The translations under genes and the position numbers were made by a program. DNA of 64,000 bases from Olivibacter jilunii (GTDB taxonomy: Bacteria; Bacteroidota; Bacteroidia; Sphingobacteriales; Sphingobacteriaceae), in contig NZ_LR027850.1 of the NCBI RefSeq assembly GCF_900607235.1, positions 574,043 through 638,042 of the forward strand, given 5' to 3'. The notes beneath the pieces were generated by a model. The model was not told where the DNA came from, searched no databases, and saw only the letters and a program-made list of their open reading frames with translations. Below are positions 21,868 to 31,176 of this stretch, piece after piece; within the stretch, counting starts at the first letter, position 1; each line of letters opens with the position of its first letter.

Positions 21868-22319
21868 GCAAATACACGGGCATGCCAACTATCTTTAAAC
21901 GGAACTTCCCACTTGGTTTTCAAATCCTCCCCGTTATCCACTAAGTTGTTAAAAACCATGGTATCTTCGTTAATTTGTCCAGTCGCAAACAGCTGCTCGA
22001 AAGTTGCACGGGGTACTACCTGAATCTCGTCTCCCTTGCGATAAGCGATTTGCATCCGATCAAATAAGGAGATGTTTAACTCGCTTTCCAGCTCTTTCAG
22101 TAGATGAACTGATTTATCAATTGAGCAGCCGCTTGGCAGCACCTGCGATAAGTCGACACTTATAATGATAAATAAATGATATCGGATTTCGACCCTTGCT
22201 GTCAGTTTTTCTTTGTGTGCTTTCCATTGATCGGTAAAAGCTTCCAATTTATTGAGTATACGTGCTTCTTCCCCTTCTGAGAAAGATTTAGCCGCTTGAT
22301 ATATCCAAATTCGTTCCAT
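21864..22319 (-). CDS. conserved Bacteroidota protein of unknown function
   Basis: A 151-residue soluble protein without signal peptide. It begins MERIWIYQAAKSFSEGEEARI and contains HLFIIISVDLSQVLPSGCSIDKSV and DTMVFNNLVDNGEDLKTKWEVPF. Proteins with these blocks are widespread single-copy genes in Bacteroidota, often labelled ABC transporter ATPase in databases. No P-loop, signature or Walker B motif is visible, so that label is not supported. Conserved cysteine and aspartate residues (GCSIDKS) could form a site. It converges on mtgA with a 4-bp overlap of stop codons. Confidence 0.75.
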   Translation of the reverse strand: MERIWIYQAAKSFSEGEEARILNKLEAFTDQWKAHKEKLTARVEIRYHLFIIISVDLSQVLPSGCSIDKSVHLLKELESELNISLFDRMQIAYRKGDEIQVVPRATFEQLFATGQINEDTMVFNNLVDNGEDLKTKWEVPFKDSWHARVFA

Positions 22320-22481
22320 GGTTACAAATTCAAAAGTAAAAAGTAAAAATTCAAAAGTGAAAAGCCTGCCGACCCTACGGATAGTACTTCACTACTCCCT
22401 ATTAACTACTCACTAATTAACTACTTAACGATTCAGGTACTTCGCTGTTCACTAATTCAAAAGTAAAAATTCAAAAGCAAA

Positions 22482-22500
22482 CCTGCCTACGGTAGGCAGG
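22482..22500. repeat. short GC-rich palindrome in repeat-bearing spacer
   Basis: CCTGCCTACGGTAGGCAGG is a perfect 19-bp palindrome in the AT-rich 22320-22557 spacer. The spacer otherwise consists of variants of TTCAAAAGTAAAAA and ACTACTTAACTACTC. Related words (CCTGCC, GTAGG, GGCAGGC) occur near 3244 and 3300-3320, so it is probably a dispersed intergenic repeat unit. Confidence 0.6.
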
Positions 22501-22557
22501 AAGTAAAAAGGCAATTCATCACTCATCGCTCATCATTCATAATTCATCACTACTCAA

Positions 22558-23265
22558 CTACTCCCCAAAAACCTCAAAACGTTCCCAAAATCCATCTCTG
22601 GGTAAAGAGGCAAAAATCTTCACCTCTTCCTTTTTCACGGGATGTTCAAAAACAAGCTTTCGGGCATGCAAGCAGATGCTCTTCTTTAAACTTCCACGAG
22701 GGTATCCATACTTATTGTCACCCACGATTGGGCAATTTAGTGAAGCTAGTTGAACGCGGATTTGATGAGGGCGGCCTGTAACCGGATTCACCTCAACTAA
22801 GTAATAACCATTCAGCTCACCAATCAACTTATAATGCAGTTCCGCCCGGAGGCTTCCCTTTACTTCATGATCATAAGCCTTCGTTACATTTTTACCTGAA
22901 TTTTTTACAAGCCAGTGAACCAAAGTTCCGGCAGTTTGAGCAGGCCTGTTACGAACTACTGCCCAATAAGTTTTATGCATCTCCCTGCTTTTGAACATCT
23001 TATTGATTCGGTCGAGTGCCTTACTCGTTTTTGCAAATAAAATGACCCCGCTTACCGGGCGATCCAGGCGATGCACTACACCGAGAAATGCGCCGTTTGG
23101 CTTATTGTATTTTTTGGCAAGATATTGTTTTACCTTTTCATCCAGCGGTTCATCTCCTGTGTCATCCACTTGTACGATATCACCCGCACGCTTATTAACA
23201 GCGATCAGGTGATTATCCTCGTAAAGTATATCGCTATCCGTGATGGGTCGATTTGCATTACTCAT
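22558..23265 (-). CDS. RluA-family RNA pseudouridine synthase
   Basis: The 235-residue enzyme isomerises uridine to pseudouridine in rRNA or tRNA. The catalytic aspartate is D68 in VVHRLDRPVSG. Other motifs are YEDNHLIAVNKRAG at the N-terminus, VNPVTGRPHQIRVQLA and CPIVGDNKYG. No S4 domain precedes the catalytic domain, so it resembles the short RluA/TruC/YjbO-type group rather than RluC or RluD. The target nucleotide cannot be inferred. Confidence 0.9.
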   Translation of the reverse strand: MSNANRPITDSDILYEDNHLIAVNKRAGDIVQVDDTGDEPLDEKVKQYLAKKYNKPNGAFLGVVHRLDRPVSGVILFAKTSKALDRINKMFKSREMHKTYWAVVRNRPAQTAGTLVHWLVKNSGKNVTKAYDHEVKGSLRAELHYKLIGELNGYYLVEVNPVTGRPHQIRVQLASLNCPIVGDNKYGYPRGSLKKSICLHARKLVFEHPVKKEEVKIFASLPRDGFWERFEVFGE

Positions 23266-23339
23266 ATAACATGCAAAGTTAGGAAAACGTTTTAAGTTAT
23301 ACGTTGTATGTTATAAGCGTTTATATACTAGTGGGGATA

Positions 23340-24326
23340 TTACTTGTTTTTTCCTTTGTTTTCAGCACCGGGTTTAGCGATGGATTCGCGCATATCCGTA
23401 TCGGCTTGTATATTTTGCATTTTATAATAGTCCATTACCCCTAAATTTCCGCTCCGAAAGGCCTCTGCCATGGCAAGCGGAATCTGTGATTCAGCCTCGA
23501 TTACTTTCGCACGTGCCTCTTGTGCTTTTGCACGCATTTCCTGCTCGGAAGCTACTGCCATTGCTCTTCTTTCTTCGGCTCTGGCATTAGCAACTTTTAA
23601 ATCAGCCTCCGCCTGATCCGTTTGCAATTTTGCACCAACGTTTTCTCCAATATCAATATCGGCAATGTCAATGGAAAGGATTTCGAAAGCAGTACCACTG
23701 TCTAGGCCCTTTTCCAGCACTGTTTTAGAGATTCTATCAGGGTTCTCCAAAACTTCTTTGTGATTATTAGCGGAACCGATTGTGGTAACAATACCTTCGC
23801 CCACTCTTGCTAAGATTGTTTCTTCGCCTGCACCTCCAACCAATTGGTTAATATTTGCACGCACCGTTACACGAGCTTTGGCGACCAGTTGTATCCCATC
23901 CTTTGCAACTGCTGCGACAGGAGGTGTATTGATTACACGTGGATTTACCGACAACTGAACGGCGTCAAATACATCCCTACCGGCTAGATCAATAGCTGTT
24001 GCTAATTTAAAATCAAGAGGAATATTAGCTTTATCAGCAGATATTAGTGCTTTTATCACATTATTTACATTTCCACCAGCCAAATAATGGGTCTCAATAT
24101 CATTAGAAGTAATGTTTAACCCTGCTTTGGTTGAGGTAATCATGGCATTAACCACTAAAGAAGGTGATACCTTGCGTAGCCGCATAAGTACTAGATTCAG
24201 TAGATTGATACGTACTCCCGAAAGTTGTGCCGTAAACCATAAGTTCACCGGTAATATATAAAGGAGCAAAAACAGCGCTATGATAGCTCCTACAATCATG
24301 AGTATGGGAGATAAAGACGGATCCAT
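23340..24326 (-). CDS. floA: flotillin-like protein FloA
   Basis: A bacterial flotillin of the FloA (YqfA) type that organises functional membrane microdomains. Start [13 protein letters not shown] at 24326 matches homologues; an in-frame ATG at 24395 would add 23 unrelated residues. A membrane-inserting hydrophobic segment (residues ~8-30) is followed by the conserved [19 protein letters not shown] and [23 protein letters not shown] coiled-coil region rich in EARAKV and [18 protein letters not shown] comes next. The length of 328 residues is typical. Confidence 0.93.
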   Translation of the reverse strand: MDPSLSPILMIVGAIIALFLLLYILPVNLWFTAQLSGVRINLLNLVLMRLRKVSPSLVVNAMITSTKAGLNITSNDIETHYLAGGNVNNVIKALISADKANIPLDFKLATAIDLAGRDVFDAVQLSVNPRVINTPPVAAVAKDGIQLVAKARVTVRANINQLVGGAGEETILARVGEGIVTTIGSANNHKEVLENPDRISKTVLEKGLDSGTAFEILSIDIADIDIGENVGAKLQTDQAEADLKVANARAEERRAMAVASEQEMRAKAQEARAKVIEAESQIPLAMAEAFRSGNLGVMDYYKMQNIQADTDMRESIAKPGAENKGKNK

Positions 24327-24491
24327 AAGTTTAATAGTTTTGAGGTTAAGCCCTAAAGATAAGGTTTTACACCCTGACTGAGAAATTAATAGCACAATTT
24401 TAGTTGTTTGGCTTTCTAAATGCGTCTATTTTAATGGTATTGAAATTGCTTCCGTGGCCTTCGGATAGTAGTATTCAATCGAATGTTAAGA

Positions 24492-24948
24492 TTAAAAGAA
24501 CGATTATTTTTGTCACTTTCTTCCGCAGAAAGTAACCAAAGACTCGTCGCTTGGAACTTTGCTTTAAACGATAGTGCATCAACGTGCAAACCGCAAATTT
24601 CCTAGGCGACATTTTCCAAGGCCAACGATCGATGCATTTAACCGGACGTATCATTTCTTCAGCCCTCAATTTAGCACTGTGCGTGGGCAGAATGGCCTTG
24701 GAGGATACCGAGGCAACGAGCAGCAAAGCATTTGCACTTCTGTTCATATGGCAATATGCAAGCGGATTGAGGAAGTGAAACGGCTCCAATACGCGCCATG
24801 AATGCTTTGCCATCAGGTGCAAGGTAGCCTACATAGCCTTGATTTATTCACGCTTGTTTATTTTTAAAGGTGTTCATGAACTCATCACTACGTTCTTCGG
24901 TTTGCTCAACTTTTATCAAGAAAAGTTGAATAAAATAATCGTTCTTTT
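24492..24948 (-). mobile_element. MITE-like repeat element, copy B (inverted)
   Basis: This is the reverse-oriented partner of the element at 20496-20954 and nearly identical over its length. The left end carries TTAAAAGAACGATTATTTT and the right end AAAATAATCGTTCTTTT (inverted repeat of 17 bp here). It differs by scattered substitutions and a short divergent patch near the outer right end. Together the copies flank a 3.5-kb block (mtgA to floA). Apart from this element nothing is seen in 24327-25124. Confidence 0.75.
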
Positions 24949-25124
24949 CTTTATTGCAATTATCTAGAGTTTTCGGAAGAAAAAGCGTTACTTGATAATT
25001 TCATATAGAAAAAAGCTAAGAATGTTGAAGAACAAAACGTCAAAAAGCTTCACTTTTGTAACTTGTCCTTACCTTTATGACTTAGTCACTTCGGTGGTGA
25101 CGAGATGGGTACTAACTAATTACA

Positions 25125-26693
25125 ATGATGCAAAACCTTCCGATTATAGATTTGGTAATCATCGCCTTTTATTTGTTAGCTATGGTATTGGTTGGCGTTT
25201 GGTTTTCGAGAAAGAACAAAAATGCTGAACAGTTCACAAAAGCGGCCGGGCTAATTCCCGGTTGGGCGATCGGTTTATCTATATATGCAACTTTTTTAAG
25301 TAGTAATACCTTTTTGGGCGTGCCTGGAAAAGCCTTCGGTAGTAATTGGAACTCCTTTGTGTTTAGTCTGTCAATGCCATTGGCTGCTTGGATTGCTGTT
25401 AAGTACTTTGTTCCGTTCTATCGCAGCTCGGGAGAAGTATCCGCCTATACGCATTTGGAGCATCGTTTTGGGCCTTGGGCAAGAACTTATGCCGTGGTTT
25501 GTTTTCTGCTAACACAACTTGCTCGGATGGGCTCCGTATTTTTTGGCATTGCGCTCAGTTTGCAAGCACTTACGGGCTACTCAATGGAAGCTATTATGTT
25601 AGTTACGGGTATTTGTATTATCATCTATACGGTTATGGGTGGGATAGAAGCTGTTATATGGACAGAAGTGGTACAGGGCGTAATTAAAACACTTGGAGCC
25701 GTATTGATTATTTATTTGATTGTTTCCAATATGCCAGGGGGAATCCCCAAGATTGTGGAGATTGGCCAAACCAATAGCAAGTTTAGTTTAGGTAGCTTCG
25801 CTCCCGATTTTACAAATTCGACATTTTGGGTGGTACTGCTGTATGGTTTTTTTATAAACCTAAATAACTTTGGGATGGACCAAAATTATGTACAGCGTTA
25901 TCATACGGCATCGTCGCCTCGTGAAGCCAGTAAATCCGTTTGGTTGTGTGTTTGGATCTATCTTCCGGCATCTCTGTTGTTTTTTATTATTGGAGCATGC
26001 TTGTTTGCTTATTATGAGATTAATCCAGCGCTAATTGAACCGATAAAATTGCAAGTTGCTGCAGAACGTTTGGGTGCAGCGGCGTCATCCCACGACCTGT
26101 CAGCATTGGCTGCCACTTTAACACCGGCAGATTATGGGGATAAAGTAATGCCCCATTTTATGGTAACTAAAATTCCGACGGGGCTGATAAGCCTCATAGT
26201 TTCGGCTATTTTATCAGCGGCCATGAGCACGATCAGTTCGGGAATGAATGCTTCGGCGACTGTTTTTTCGGTAGATATTTATCAACGGTATATAAGGAAA
26301 GATCAAGATGATAAACAAACCTTACGCTTATTGCACGTGGCTACGGTTGTTTTTGGTCTGCTAGGAATGGGGACTGGAATTATGATGATCGGTGTAAAAA
26401 GCATTTTAGACATCTGGTGGCAACTATCGGGAATATTTGCAGGAGGTATGTTGGGCCTCTTTTTATTGGGAATTCTAAATAAGCATGCCGGAAACAGTGA
26501 CGCGATTTTGGCAACCATTGTAGGCATACTGGTAATTATCTGGACGAGTCTCTCGTATTTAATTCCGGCAGATTATCCTTATCTCAAAAGCACCTTGCAC
26601 GCTAATATGATCATTGTTGTTGGCACATTGACGATCTATTTGGTAGGGACGTTCGCTGCTTATCTTCGTGGAAAGGAGGGAGTCGTTAATTAG
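25125..26693 (+). CDS. sodium:solute symporter (SSS / SLC5 family)
   Basis: A 522-residue inner-membrane symporter with about 13 hydrophobic segments. SSS hallmarks are WFSRKNKNAEQFTKAAG after the first helix, the YTVMGGIEAVIWTEVVQG motif and AILSAAMSTISSGMNASATV, which lines the Na+ site. The family imports sugars, sugar acids, sialic acid and similar solutes with Na+. The gene leads the plus-strand block whose next gene is a DapA/NanA-fold aldolase. Uptake of a sugar-acid product of the downstream hydrolases is therefore a reasonable inference. The substrate cannot be read from sequence. Confidence 0.92.
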   Translation: MMQNLPIIDLVIIAFYLLAMVLVGVWFSRKNKNAEQFTKAAGLIPGWAIGLSIYATFLSSNTFLGVPGKAFGSNWNSFVFSLSMPLAAWIAVKYFVPFYRSSGEVSAYTHLEHRFGPWARTYAVVCFLLTQLARMGSVFFGIALSLQALTGYSMEAIMLVTGICIIIYTVMGGIEAVIWTEVVQGVIKTLGAVLIIYLIVSNMPGGIPKIVEIGQTNSKFSLGSFAPDFTNSTFWVVLLYGFFINLNNFGMDQNYVQRYHTASSPREASKSVWLCVWIYLPASLLFFIIGACLFAYYEINPALIEPIKLQVAAERLGAAASSHDLSALAATLTPADYGDKVMPHFMVTKIPTGLISLIVSAILSAAMSTISSGMNASATVFSVDIYQRYIRKDQDDKQTLRLLHVATVVFGLLGMGTGIMMIGVKSILDIWWQLSGIFAGGMLGLFLLGILNKHAGNSDAILATIVGILVIIWTSLSYLIPADYPYLKSTLHANMIIVVGTLTIYLVGTFAAYLRGKEGVVN

Positions 26694-26730
26694 CCAATTA
26701 GTTAATTAGCCAATTAGTTAATTAGCCAAT
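26686..26730. repeat. 16-bp tandem repeat overlapping a stop codon
   Basis: TTAATTAGCCAATTAG is repeated 2.8 times head to tail from 26686 to 26730. The first unit contains the TAG stop of the symporter gene. Unit number could vary by slippage without changing the protein. Confidence 0.85.
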
Positions 26731-27083
26731 TTGATAATGAGAGGCTAGTGCGACCGAAAGCTGATAGCTGATCTCAGAAGGCTTGATAATTAGCCAATGG
26801 TTAAAAAGTTGAGTAGGAAAGTAGTTAAGTAGTGATGAATTATAAATGATGAACGATGAATAGCTTATAGCCTACGGCTTAAGGCTTATTGCCTATAGGT
26901 TACAGCTTATTGCCTCATACGCTAATATCCTATAATTTACAGCAAACATATTATAAGAAACATCTTTAAAGCGGGAATAACTTTGCTATTGTTCTAACCA
27001 TTTATTTGCATCTTGTTATGAATGCTGAAGAACTCATATTAAGGTCGCAAATCGGATAGCCAAAAAAGAACTAATCTATAGAA
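26731..27083. other. spacer with degenerate short repeats
   Basis: No gene is supported. The interval holds imperfect repeats (GATGAATTATAAATGATGAACGATGAA, GCTTATAGCCTACGGCTTAAGGCTTATTGCC split by indels) and then a unique AT-rich 100 bp before the aldolase start, where a promoter could lie. Confidence 0.5.
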
Positions 27084-28025
27084 ATGAAACAGAAAGAAAA
27101 GGGATTTATCCCCGTTATGCTTACGCCTTATCTCGAGAATGGGGAGATAGATTTTGACGGGCTTCGCCAGCTAACGGAATTTTATATATCGGCTGGCGCG
27201 TCGGGTCTTTTCGCGAACTGCCAGTCGAGTGAAATGTTTGAACTTTCCGCAGAAGAAAGCTTACGGGTTATTCGGGCGGTGGTAGAACAGGTAGATGAAC
27301 GCATTCCGGTCGTGGCAGCCAGTTCTGTTAAAGGGAATATTGCTGTCCAAGCAGATTTTGTTCGCCAGGTATATTCGTTAGGCGTAGATGCCGTCATTCT
27401 GATAACAGGTTTAATTGCTGCTGAAGACGAAAGCGACGCTGTGTTCGAGGAACGTATATTTGAACTGTTTGAATTAACCGAGAACATTCCATTAGGCTTT
27501 TACGAATGCCCTGAACCCTATAAACGTGTCCTTCATCCTGATCAATTGGGGCGCTTCGTTGCTTCCGGAAGGATTATCTATCACAAAGATACTTGTTTGG
27601 ATATTAAACAAATTCAATCTAAACTGGCTCAGGTTAAAAATCCTGACTTCGGCTTATATGACGCTTACATGGTACATGCTGTTGAATCGCTAAAAGCAGG
27701 TGCTGCCGGTTTGTCCTGTATACAGGGTAATTATTTCCCCGAGCTGATTGTTTGGCTATGTCAGCATTGCAATGATCCTGGTTTTTCAGAACAAATGGCG
27801 TCGGTGCAGCAGTTTCTAACCGACAATATGGATGTTATGCATCATGTATATCCTATTGTTGCAAAATATTTTTTACAAAAAAGGGGATTGAATATATCCT
27901 TGTATAGTCGGAGAAAAGCTGGAAACTTCGATGCGCAAGTTAAATTGGCAATCGATAAACTATACAAAGATTATACGATATTAGCTAAGCAGCTCGATAT
28001 CCCTACCGATATTGCTTTGAGCTGA
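27084..28025 (+). CDS. dihydrodipicolinate synthase / N-acetylneuraminate lyase family aldolase
   Basis: A 313-residue class I aldolase of the DapA/NanA TIM-barrel family. The Schiff-base lysine is K168 (IIYHKDT) and the catalytic tyrosine Y140 (LGFYECPEPYKR). The usual G-S/T-T-GE loop is altered to ANCQSSEMFELS (residues 44-55), so it is neither a canonical DapA nor a canonical NanA. The true reaction is probably cleavage or synthesis of a 2-keto-3-deoxy sugar acid. It has no signal peptide and acts in the cytoplasm. Its place between a symporter and pectin-type hydrolases suggests catabolism of an imported sugar acid. Confidence 0.85.
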   Translation: MKQKEKGFIPVMLTPYLENGEIDFDGLRQLTEFYISAGASGLFANCQSSEMFELSAEESLRVIRAVVEQVDERIPVVAASSVKGNIAVQADFVRQVYSLGVDAVILITGLIAAEDESDAVFEERIFELFELTENIPLGFYECPEPYKRVLHPDQLGRFVASGRIIYHKDTCLDIKQIQSKLAQVKNPDFGLYDAYMVHAVESLKAGAAGLSCIQGNYFPELIVWLCQHCNDPGFSEQMASVQQFLTDNMDVMHHVYPIVAKYFLQKRGLNISLYSRRKAGNFDAQVKLAIDKLYKDYTILAKQLDIPTDIALS

Positions 28026-28050
28026 ACATAGCGTGATCAAAACGAAAATA

Positions 28051-29619
28051 ATGCGAATGATGATACTGAAACGAAGAGATAGATATACACTGTTATTGCT
28101 TTTATTCTGCGTCGGTTTGGGCTTTTCGTCTTTTGGACAAGCCAAACCTTTCGTGTTGACAACGGAAGCTTTAAAACGAGACGTGGCATATTTTAATAGC
28201 ATTGATAGTGAAGCAGTCGTCAACTTCGTGTCCAATAGCCAATCGTTTGAATGGTTGGCGAAAAATATTCCCCTATTTGAATGTCCTGACTCAGCCATTC
28301 AACAAATATATAATTATCGGTGGTGGAGTTTTAGAAAGCACTTAAAGGAAACACCCCATGGCTTCATTTTTACGGAATTTATTGAACCGGTTAAACACGA
28401 GGGAAAATATGGTGCGATCAGTTGTGCATTGGGGCATCATATCTATGAGGGAAGGTGGCTAAGAAATCAAGAATATATCAGACAATATATCGATTTCTGG
28501 TTGATCAAAGAACCAACATTTAAACCTTCAAAATTTCATTCCTTTAGTAGCTGGTTGAGTGATGCTGTGTATAATTTATACCTGGTGCAACAAAATAAAG
28601 AGCAATTGGTGAAATGGCTACCGTTATTGGATAAAGACTATGAACGTTGGGAACGTGAGCGTCAATTGCCCAGCGGACTATTCTGGCAGTATGATGTAAA
28701 AGACGGGATGGAAGAATCCGTAAGTGGGGGAAGAAGAGTACAAAATAGGCGACCAAGCATCAATAGCTATATGTTTGGCAATGCGCAAGCCTTATCGAAA
28801 ATGGGTAAACTGTTCCAAATAGATAGTTTAGTTGATAAATATAATCGCAAAGCAAGTATACTTGAAAAGTTGGTGGTTGACAGCCTTTGGGGCTCCGAAG
28901 GTGATTTTTTCCGTACACGTTATCCGGATGGTCAACTTGCCGCACGCGAGGCCATTGGATTTATTCCCTGGTACTTTAACTTGCCCCCCGATCAAGTCGA
29001 GTTTGCGAAAGCTTGGCTACAACTTACCGATACTGCAGGTTTCCAGGCGCCTTGGGGTTTAACCACCGCCGAGCGAAGAGAGCCTACTTTTCGTACACGT
29101 GGTACCGGACATAGTTGCGAGTGGGACGGCGCCATCTGGCCTTTTGCCACTACCCAGACGCTGAAAGGACTGGCAAATTTGCTCACGAATTATAGAAATC
29201 GAGATGGCATAGATCGTAAGCTATTCTATGAAAAGCTGCATCAATATGCGCGCTCGCATCAAAAAAATGGGAAACCATATATTGGCGAGTATCAGGATGA
29301 GAAAACCGGATACTGGTTAAAAGGAGATAATCCGCGGAGCACTTTTTATAACCACTCCGGATTTTGTGATTTAGTGATTAATGATCTTATAGGCTTAAAG
29401 CCGGGAAGTACGAATCGCCTAAGCATTAAACCACTTGTACCGGATACATGGGATTGGTTCTGTTTGGATAACCTCGTCTATCATGGTCGAACATTAACCG
29501 TTTTATGGGATAAAACCGGCAAAAAATATGGCAAAGGCAAAGGACTTATCTTGTTCGTAGATGGCAAACGTGTTGCCTCCGGCAAAAGCCTGGGCGAACT
29601 GACCGCTAAAATCAATTAA
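28051..29619 (+). CDS. secreted (alpha/alpha)6-type glycoside hydrolase, MGH1-like
   Basis: The protein has a signal peptide (YTLLLLLFCVGLGFSSFGQ) and a helical-toroid body rich in W/R/E motifs: IYNYRWWSFRKH, NSYMFGNAQAL, GTGHSCEWDGAIWPFATTQTL and FYNHSGFCDLVINDLIGL. These resemble trehalase/GH63-like (alpha/alpha)6 enzymes, the group annotated as MGH1-like or GH family unassigned. Candidate catalytic acids are in CEWDGAIW and KDGMEES. A small beta-sandwich tail follows. ATG at 28051 is preferred to the GTG at 28033. It is 3 bp from the GH28 gene. Substrate unknown, probably an oligosaccharide of the pectin set. Confidence 0.7.
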   Translation: MRMMILKRRDRYTLLLLLFCVGLGFSSFGQAKPFVLTTEALKRDVAYFNSIDSEAVVNFVSNSQSFEWLAKNIPLFECPDSAIQQIYNYRWWSFRKHLKETPHGFIFTEFIEPVKHEGKYGAISCALGHHIYEGRWLRNQEYIRQYIDFWLIKEPTFKPSKFHSFSSWLSDAVYNLYLVQQNKEQLVKWLPLLDKDYERWERERQLPSGLFWQYDVKDGMEESVSGGRRVQNRRPSINSYMFGNAQALSKMGKLFQIDSLVDKYNRKASILEKLVVDSLWGSEGDFFRTRYPDGQLAAREAIGFIPWYFNLPPDQVEFAKAWLQLTDTAGFQAPWGLTTAERREPTFRTRGTGHSCEWDGAIWPFATTQTLKGLANLLTNYRNRDGIDRKLFYEKLHQYARSHQKNGKPYIGEYQDEKTGYWLKGDNPRSTFYNHSGFCDLVINDLIGLKPGSTNRLSIKPLVPDTWDWFCLDNLVYHGRTLTVLWDKTGKKYGKGKGLILFVDGKRVASGKSLGELTAKIN

Positions 29620-29622
29620 AAA

Positions 29623-31176
29623 ATGCGCAGCTTATATCTTTTACTTTTTTGTACATTATTTTCTTTCGTTGCACAAGCACAATTGGCGTTGAATGTGTTG
29701 GATTTCGGCGCGAAAAACGATAGCTCGGCATTAGCCACTACGGCGATTAAAGAAGCGATTGCAAAAGCCTCACAAGCCGGTGGTGGCACCATTTATTTTC
29801 CTCCGGGAACCTATCTTACCGGTCCTATCCACTTAAAAAGCAATATTACCCTTTTCATTGAAGCAGGTGCAGAACTTTGCTTCAGTGATAATTTCGACCA
29901 TTACCTACCCATGGTGCCAAGCCGGTGGGAGGGAACCATGGTTACCAATTTTTCTCCTTTCATTTACGCGTATGAAGCAGAGAATATCCGCATTACCGGA
30001 AGAGGAACGCTTAATGGGAATGGAAAGAAATGGTGGGCTTACTCTGAAGTTCATGTAAAGAACTCGCCCGAATCAAAATGGCAGAAAGAATTTCATAAGT
30101 TGAATAAGAATGTACTGCATCCGGATTTACCAGGGTGGGTGGAACGTGGTTTTTTGAGGCCTCCCTTTATCCAACCCATGTATTGTAAAAACGTGCGCAT
30201 AGATGGTATTACCATCAAAAACTCGCCATTTTGGACGGTCAATCCCGAGTTTTGTGATAACGTAACGATCGATGGAGTTACCATTAATAATCCCCCATCG
30301 CCTAACACCGACGGTATTAACCCGGAGTCGTGCAGCAATGTCCATATATCCAACTGCCACATTAGCGTTGGCGATGATTGCATTACGATTAAGTCAGGAA
30401 AAGACCGTTCAGGAAGAAAAGAAGCTCGTCCCGCTGAAAATTATACCATCACCAACTGTACCATGCTATCAGGTCACGGAGGTGTTGTCATAGGCAGCGA
30501 GATGTCGGGTGACGTAAAAAAGATCGTCATTTCGAATTGTATTTTCGATGGTACGGATCGTGGTATCCGCATAAAAACAGCGCGCGGAAGAGGAGGTGTT
30601 GTTGAGGATATCCAAGTAAGTAATATCGTCATGAAAAACATCAAACAGCAAGCCATTGTGCTGGATATGCAGTATGCCAAAACGGATAGGGAGCCGGTCT
30701 CCGAACGAACCCCTAGGTTTAGCAATATCCACTTGAGTAACATTACTGCGCAAGGTGAGCAGGCGGGCTATTTAAATGGACTGGAAGAGATGCCTATTGA
30801 AAATGTATCGTTCAGCAATATGGTGATGGAAACAAAAACAGGTTTCGATATCCGGGCGTCGAAAGGCATTGTGTTCTCCAATGTATCCGTTAATCCCTCC
30901 TCCGGACCGGCAATTGCTGCTACCAATGTTAGCGGTTTACAGATCAATGGGTTGCGGACCGCTGCCGGTTTTAGCGGGAGCGCAACATTGAAATTCAATA
31001 ATGTAAAACGTGCTTTTATTGCCAATTGTTTGATCATGGAACCCATTAAGACATTTCTCGAAGCGAGCGGTAATGAGACGGAGGCTTTACTCTTGAAGGC
31101 GAATGACCTACGTCTTGTTCAAAACCCTTTATATATAAGCGATGCTCCTGAAAACGCCGTCACCCTAGAAAAATGA
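29623..31176 (+). CDS. GH28 polygalacturonase-type hydrolase
   Basis: A secreted right-handed beta-helix enzyme of family GH28, acting on galacturonic-acid linkages of pectin. A signal peptide (LLLFCTLFSFVAQAQ) precedes the helix. All catalytic motifs are intact: D230 in NTDG, D251-D252 in GDD, H285 in GHG and R316-x-K318 in RIK. The 517 residues suggest an exo-acting bacterial form, given the extra loops (SEVHVKNSPESKW). The exact bond may be GalA-GalA or GalA-Rha; sequence alone does not decide. Its stop overlaps the start of the GH95 gene (ATGA), showing translational coupling. Confidence 0.92.
   Translation: MRSLYLLLFCTLFSFVAQAQLALNVLDFGAKNDSSALATTAIKEAIAKASQAGGGTIYFPPGTYLTGPIHLKSNITLFIEAGAELCFSDNFDHYLPMVPSRWEGTMVTNFSPFIYAYEAENIRITGRGTLNGNGKKWWAYSEVHVKNSPESKWQKEFHKLNKNVLHPDLPGWVERGFLRPPFIQPMYCKNVRIDGITIKNSPFWTVNPEFCDNVTIDGVTINNPPSPNTDGINPESCSNVHISNCHISVGDDCITIKSGKDRSGRKEARPAENYTITNCTMLSGHGGVVIGSEMSGDVKKIVISNCIFDGTDRGIRIKTARGRGGVVEDIQVSNIVMKNIKQQAIVLDMQYAKTDREPVSERTPRFSNIHLSNITAQGEQAGYLNGLEEMPIENVSFSNMVMETKTGFDIRASKGIVFSNVSVNPSSGPAIAATNVSGLQINGLRTAAGFSGSATLKFNNVKRAFIANCLIMEPIKTFLEASGNETEALLLKANDLRLVQNPLYISDAPENAVTLEK

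Noticed and set aside
24992-25228. 78-codon frame before the symporter
   Set aside because: It overlaps the symporter gene in another frame and has no family features.
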